A stretch of 56,702 nucleotides of DNA, from positions 151,322 to 208,023 of the forward strand of contig NZ_FTPD01000056.1 in assembly GCF_900156895.1 (NCBI RefSeq), given 5' to 3'. A program made the position numbers and the translations under genes. Positions 54,747 to 56,702 of this stretch are shown piece after piece; positions within the stretch are counted from its first letter, which is position 1; each line of letters begins with the position of its first letter. A model generated the notes under the pieces. It ran no database searches. It was given only the letters and a program-made list of their open reading frames with translations, and had not been told where the DNA came from. This DNA comes from Mesorhizobium prunaredense (GTDB lineage: Bacteria > Pseudomonadota > Alphaproteobacteria > Rhizobiales > Rhizobiaceae).

Positions 54747-55597
54747 CGGTGGACTTTCAGGTGGCGGACGCCCGCCCGCAAATGCCGCTTGACGCCACCT
54801 TGTTTCACCAGTGGGTTTTCCCAGATGGGACTTTGTGGACGGATTTCTACCGCATCGGGGGGGCCTACCTGCTGCGTTTTCCCGAACTGGCGGATTTCCG
54901 GCTGAGCCAAGATGGCGGACAGATCCAGGCATGGCCGGTGCAGGGAGTCTCCGAAGCGACCATTCAGCATCTTTATCTGAATCAGGTTTTGCCCCTGGCG
55001 CTCAGCAGACAGGGGAAGCTGGTTTTGCACGGCAGCGCGGTCGAAATCAGCGGCGAGGGCATCGCATTTATCGGCGAGTCAGGCCGAGGCAAGTCCACGC
55101 TGGCGGCAAGCTTTGCAACCGACGGGTTCCGCTTCCTGACGGATGACGGGCTGCTGGTAGAGCCTTGCGACGGTGGGTTTCAGATTATGCCGAGCCATCC
55201 TTCGATCCGCTTATGGGAAGACAGTGAGGAAGCCTTGGTCGGCAAAGATAGTGTACGGAAAGCGCCCCCGGTGCAGTTCACATCTAAGGCGCGTTTTCTC
55301 GCGGGCGATGAGATCGTCTTCTGCGGGCAGCCCCGGCGCCTGCGGCGGGTGTATTTTCTGGGCGAGCGTGTCCAGCAGGAAGCCGTGTTCGAGGGTATGA
55401 CTGGGCGCGAAGCTCTGATGGAACTGGTGAAGCATTCTTTCTTGCTCGAAATTGAAGCATCCGAACTGCTTGCCGCCCATTTCGATGAATTATCCTGCCT
55501 GGCTGGGCAACCAATTTTTTACCGCCTGGATTATCCCCGACGCTATGAAGACCTGTCGCGGGTCAGGCAGGCCATTGTGAAACACGCGTATAGGTGA
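54743..55597 (+). CDS. HPr kinase-like protein of lasso peptide tailoring type
   Basis: 284 residues. Walker A motif GESGRGKST at 111-119 with Lys117, followed by the acidic LTDDGLLVE segment, as in HPr kinase C-domains. The N-terminal HPr kinase domain is replaced by about 95 residues without resemblance to HprK. Kinases of this class occur in many lasso clusters; in paeninodin-type pathways they phosphorylate the C-terminal Ser of the precursor. The present core ends in Asn, so another hydroxyl (Ser3, Ser5, Ser10 or Thr13) or another role must be considered. Coupled to the methyltransferase by overlap, six bases before the PqqD gene. Confidence 0.88.
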   Translation: MTVDFQVADARPQMPLDATLFHQWVFPDGTLWTDFYRIGGAYLLRFPELADFRLSQDGGQIQAWPVQGVSEATIQHLYLNQVLPLALSRQGKLVLHGSAVEISGEGIAFIGESGRGKSTLAASFATDGFRFLTDDGLLVEPCDGGFQIMPSHPSIRLWEDSEEALVGKDSVRKAPPVQFTSKARFLAGDEIVFCGQPRRLRRVYFLGERVQQEAVFEGMTGREALMELVKHSFLLEIEASELLAAHFDELSCLAGQPIFYRLDYPRRYEDLSRVRQAIVKHAYR

Positions 55598-55603
55598 ACC
55601 AGC

Positions 55604-55882
55604 ATGAATTTGACTGACAGAGTGGCGATTCCGGCGCAAGTGATGGCGCGACAGGTGGGCCAGGAGACGGTGATCCTGGACCTCGCCAGCGGAACGTATT
55701 TTGGGCTGGACCCGGTCGGGGCACGTATCTGGATACTGCTGTCCGAAGGAAAAACTGTCGGTGAAATCTGCGGAACCATGCTCGACGAGTACGAGGTCGA
55801 GCGTGCGCCCTTGGAGAAAGACGTATTCAGCTTGTTGCAAACGCTCGAACGCCAGGGGCTGGTCAAGATTGAAGAGGCATGA
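55604..55882 (+). CDS. PqqD-like lasso leader-binding protein (B1, RRE)
   Basis: 92 residues. Shows the PqqD pattern: VILDLASGTYFGLDPVGARI, the LLSEGKTVGEICGTMLDEYEV segment and FSLLQTLERQGLVKI at the end. B1 proteins bind the YxxPxLxxYG leader and deliver the precursor to the B2 protease and to tailoring enzymes. It is the last gene of the plus-strand operon and begins six bases after the kinase stop. Confidence 0.92.
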   Translation: MNLTDRVAIPAQVMARQVGQETVILDLASGTYFGLDPVGARIWILLSEGKTVGEICGTMLDEYEVERAPLEKDVFSLLQTLERQGLVKIEEA

Positions 55883-56077
55883 GCGTATGCAGCAACGTTT
55901 GAATTTTTGTTCGCTCGTATTGAATTTAAGCCAGCGTGCTCTTTTCCGCGCGTCTATGATCGCTACCGTTTCACGCGCTGCGAGGCGTAGATCGGCGCAT
56001 CGGCCCAGGCGCGCGCGATAGTCTGATGCGAAGCACCGAGTGCAGTTGAGCCAGCCTGGGTGACGGTGCGGCTGGAC
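55883..56077. other. Gap between convergent lasso operon and exporter gene
   Basis: About 195 bases. An open frame of 44 residues starts at 55887 (MQQRLNFCSLVLNLSQRALF) and then turns into an Arg-rich run up to 56021, which looks like a truncated gene start followed by unrelated sequence. No clear terminator hairpin is visible. Possibly a scar where further cluster genes were lost. Confidence 0.4.
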
Positions 56078-56702
56078 TTACCCGGCGCTTGTCATAATGC
56101 CGTCGTCCAGCTTGAACACCCGATCAGCCAGCGCCAGGCTCGCAGGTCGGTGGGTTATCAAAAGCACCGTCCTCTGTCGCAGCACATCCACGCATCCCTG
56201 CAAAAACTCGCGCTCCCCCTCTGGATCGAACATAGCGGTCGCTTCATCGAGTATTAGAATCGGCGGATCTTTCAACAGCGCCCGAGCCAACGCCAACCGC
56301 TGCTGTTGCCCTCCGGACAGCCGCACGCCCCGATCGCCGATCGGCGTCTGGTAGCCTTGCGGCAATTGGATAATGAAATCATGCGCGCGGGCCGATCGCG
56401 CTGCTGCCTCGATCTCATCCTGTGTGGGCTCAGGCCGCCCATATGCGATGTTGTCACGGACGCTGGCGTTGAACAGCAACACGTGCTGAGGCACAACCCC
56501 TATCTGGCTGCGCAGGCTATGCAAGGAAACCGTGGCAATATCCACGCCGTCGATGAAGATGCTTCCCTTGGAAGGCTCATGCAATCGCATAAGCAAATGC
56601 GCCACCGTGCTCTTTCCTGCGCCGTTGGGACCTATGATGGCTATTGTCTCGCCCGCGGCGATGGACAGATCGAATACACATCTGACGCTCGAACCCCCCG
56701 AC
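56078..56702 (-). CDS. ABC exporter ATP-binding domain (partial, continues beyond the window)
   Basis: At least 207 residues of the C-terminal nucleotide-binding domain. Walker A GPNGAGKST, Q-loop VVPQHVLLFNAS, signature LSGGQQQRLALARAL, Walker B ILILDEATAMFD and H-loop LLITHRP are all intact. The sequence reads into the right edge without a stop, so a membrane domain probably lies further right, as in MsbA/McjD-type exporters. Together with the convergent lasso operon it is the likely exporter and immunity protein (D), although the opposite orientation is unusual for that role. Confidence 0.88.
   Translation of the reverse strand, partial: SGGSSVRCVFDLSIAAGETIAIIGPNGAGKSTVAHLLMRLHEPSKGSIFIDGVDIATVSLHSLRSQIGVVPQHVLLFNASVRDNIAYGRPEPTQDEIEAAARSARAHDFIIQLPQGYQTPIGDRGVRLSGGQQQRLALARALLKDPPILILDEATAMFDPEGEREFLQGCVDVLRQRTVLLITHRPASLALADRVFKLDDGIMTSAG

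Overview
The window reads as chromosome of a high-GC alphaproteobacterium of the Rhizobiales, most likely Mesorhizobium or a close relative. The evidence is the gene content and order: a cycHJKL-type cytochrome c maturation operon followed by degP, an OmpR/kinase pair and glnE; pepN next to a CbrA-like kinase; a FeuP/FeuQ-type pair; a MucR zinc-finger regulator; a HrcA/CIRCE-controlled groESL operon; and several families of short palindromic repeats between genes. The genus is an inference from memory of rhizobial synteny, not from a search.

Layout. 1-7.1 kb: XRE regulator, DMT transporter overlapping an orphan molybdopterin oxidoreductase large subunit, aminopeptidase N, then a long hairpin element. 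7.3-14.8 kb: CbrA-like kinase, convergent glnE, and a two-component pair in one minus-strand unit with glnE. 15-21 kb: degP and ccmI-E-F-H (cycHJKL). 21.3-24.4 kb: surface lipoprotein, feuQ, feuP and a small secreted protein that may be FeuN. 24.6-29.2 kb: orphan DUF3168 phage/GTA gene, DUF1488 pair, groESL and small hypotheticals. 29.2-31.6 kb: MttB-family methyltransferase divergent from a TetR regulator with a palindrome between them. 31.7-41.7 kb: PBP1A, a DUF1214/DUF1254 pair, DUF2336, DUF1491, a peptidoglycan-binding protein with a DivJ-like kinase, DUF5330, SufE and MucR. 42-50.5 kb: an SH3-domain gene broken by a repeat insertion, oligopeptidase B, SET protein, two c-type cytochromes, superoxide dismutase, aminotransferase, haloacid dehalogenase and an L,D-transpeptidase.

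50.7-56.7 kb is the most unusual part: a lasso peptide biosynthetic cluster that runs off the right edge. Plus-strand order: B2 leader peptidase, asparagine-synthetase-like cyclase, a 59-residue precursor, a PRMT-like methyltransferase, an HPr-kinase-like protein and a PqqD-like leader-binding protein. An ABC exporter ATPase lies convergently. The precursor has the leader signature YxxPxLxxYG and a Thr two residues before the predicted 15-residue core GGSGSAVDGSMVTMN (Gly1-Asp8 macrolactam). The core has no Arg for a PRMT-like enzyme and no C-terminal Ser for a paeninodin-type kinase, so both tailoring steps would have to act somewhere not predicted by known examples. Codon choice here (more TTG, GGG, GCG, CGG, and A+T-rich stretches) differs by eye from the flanking genes, which suggests horizontal acquisition.
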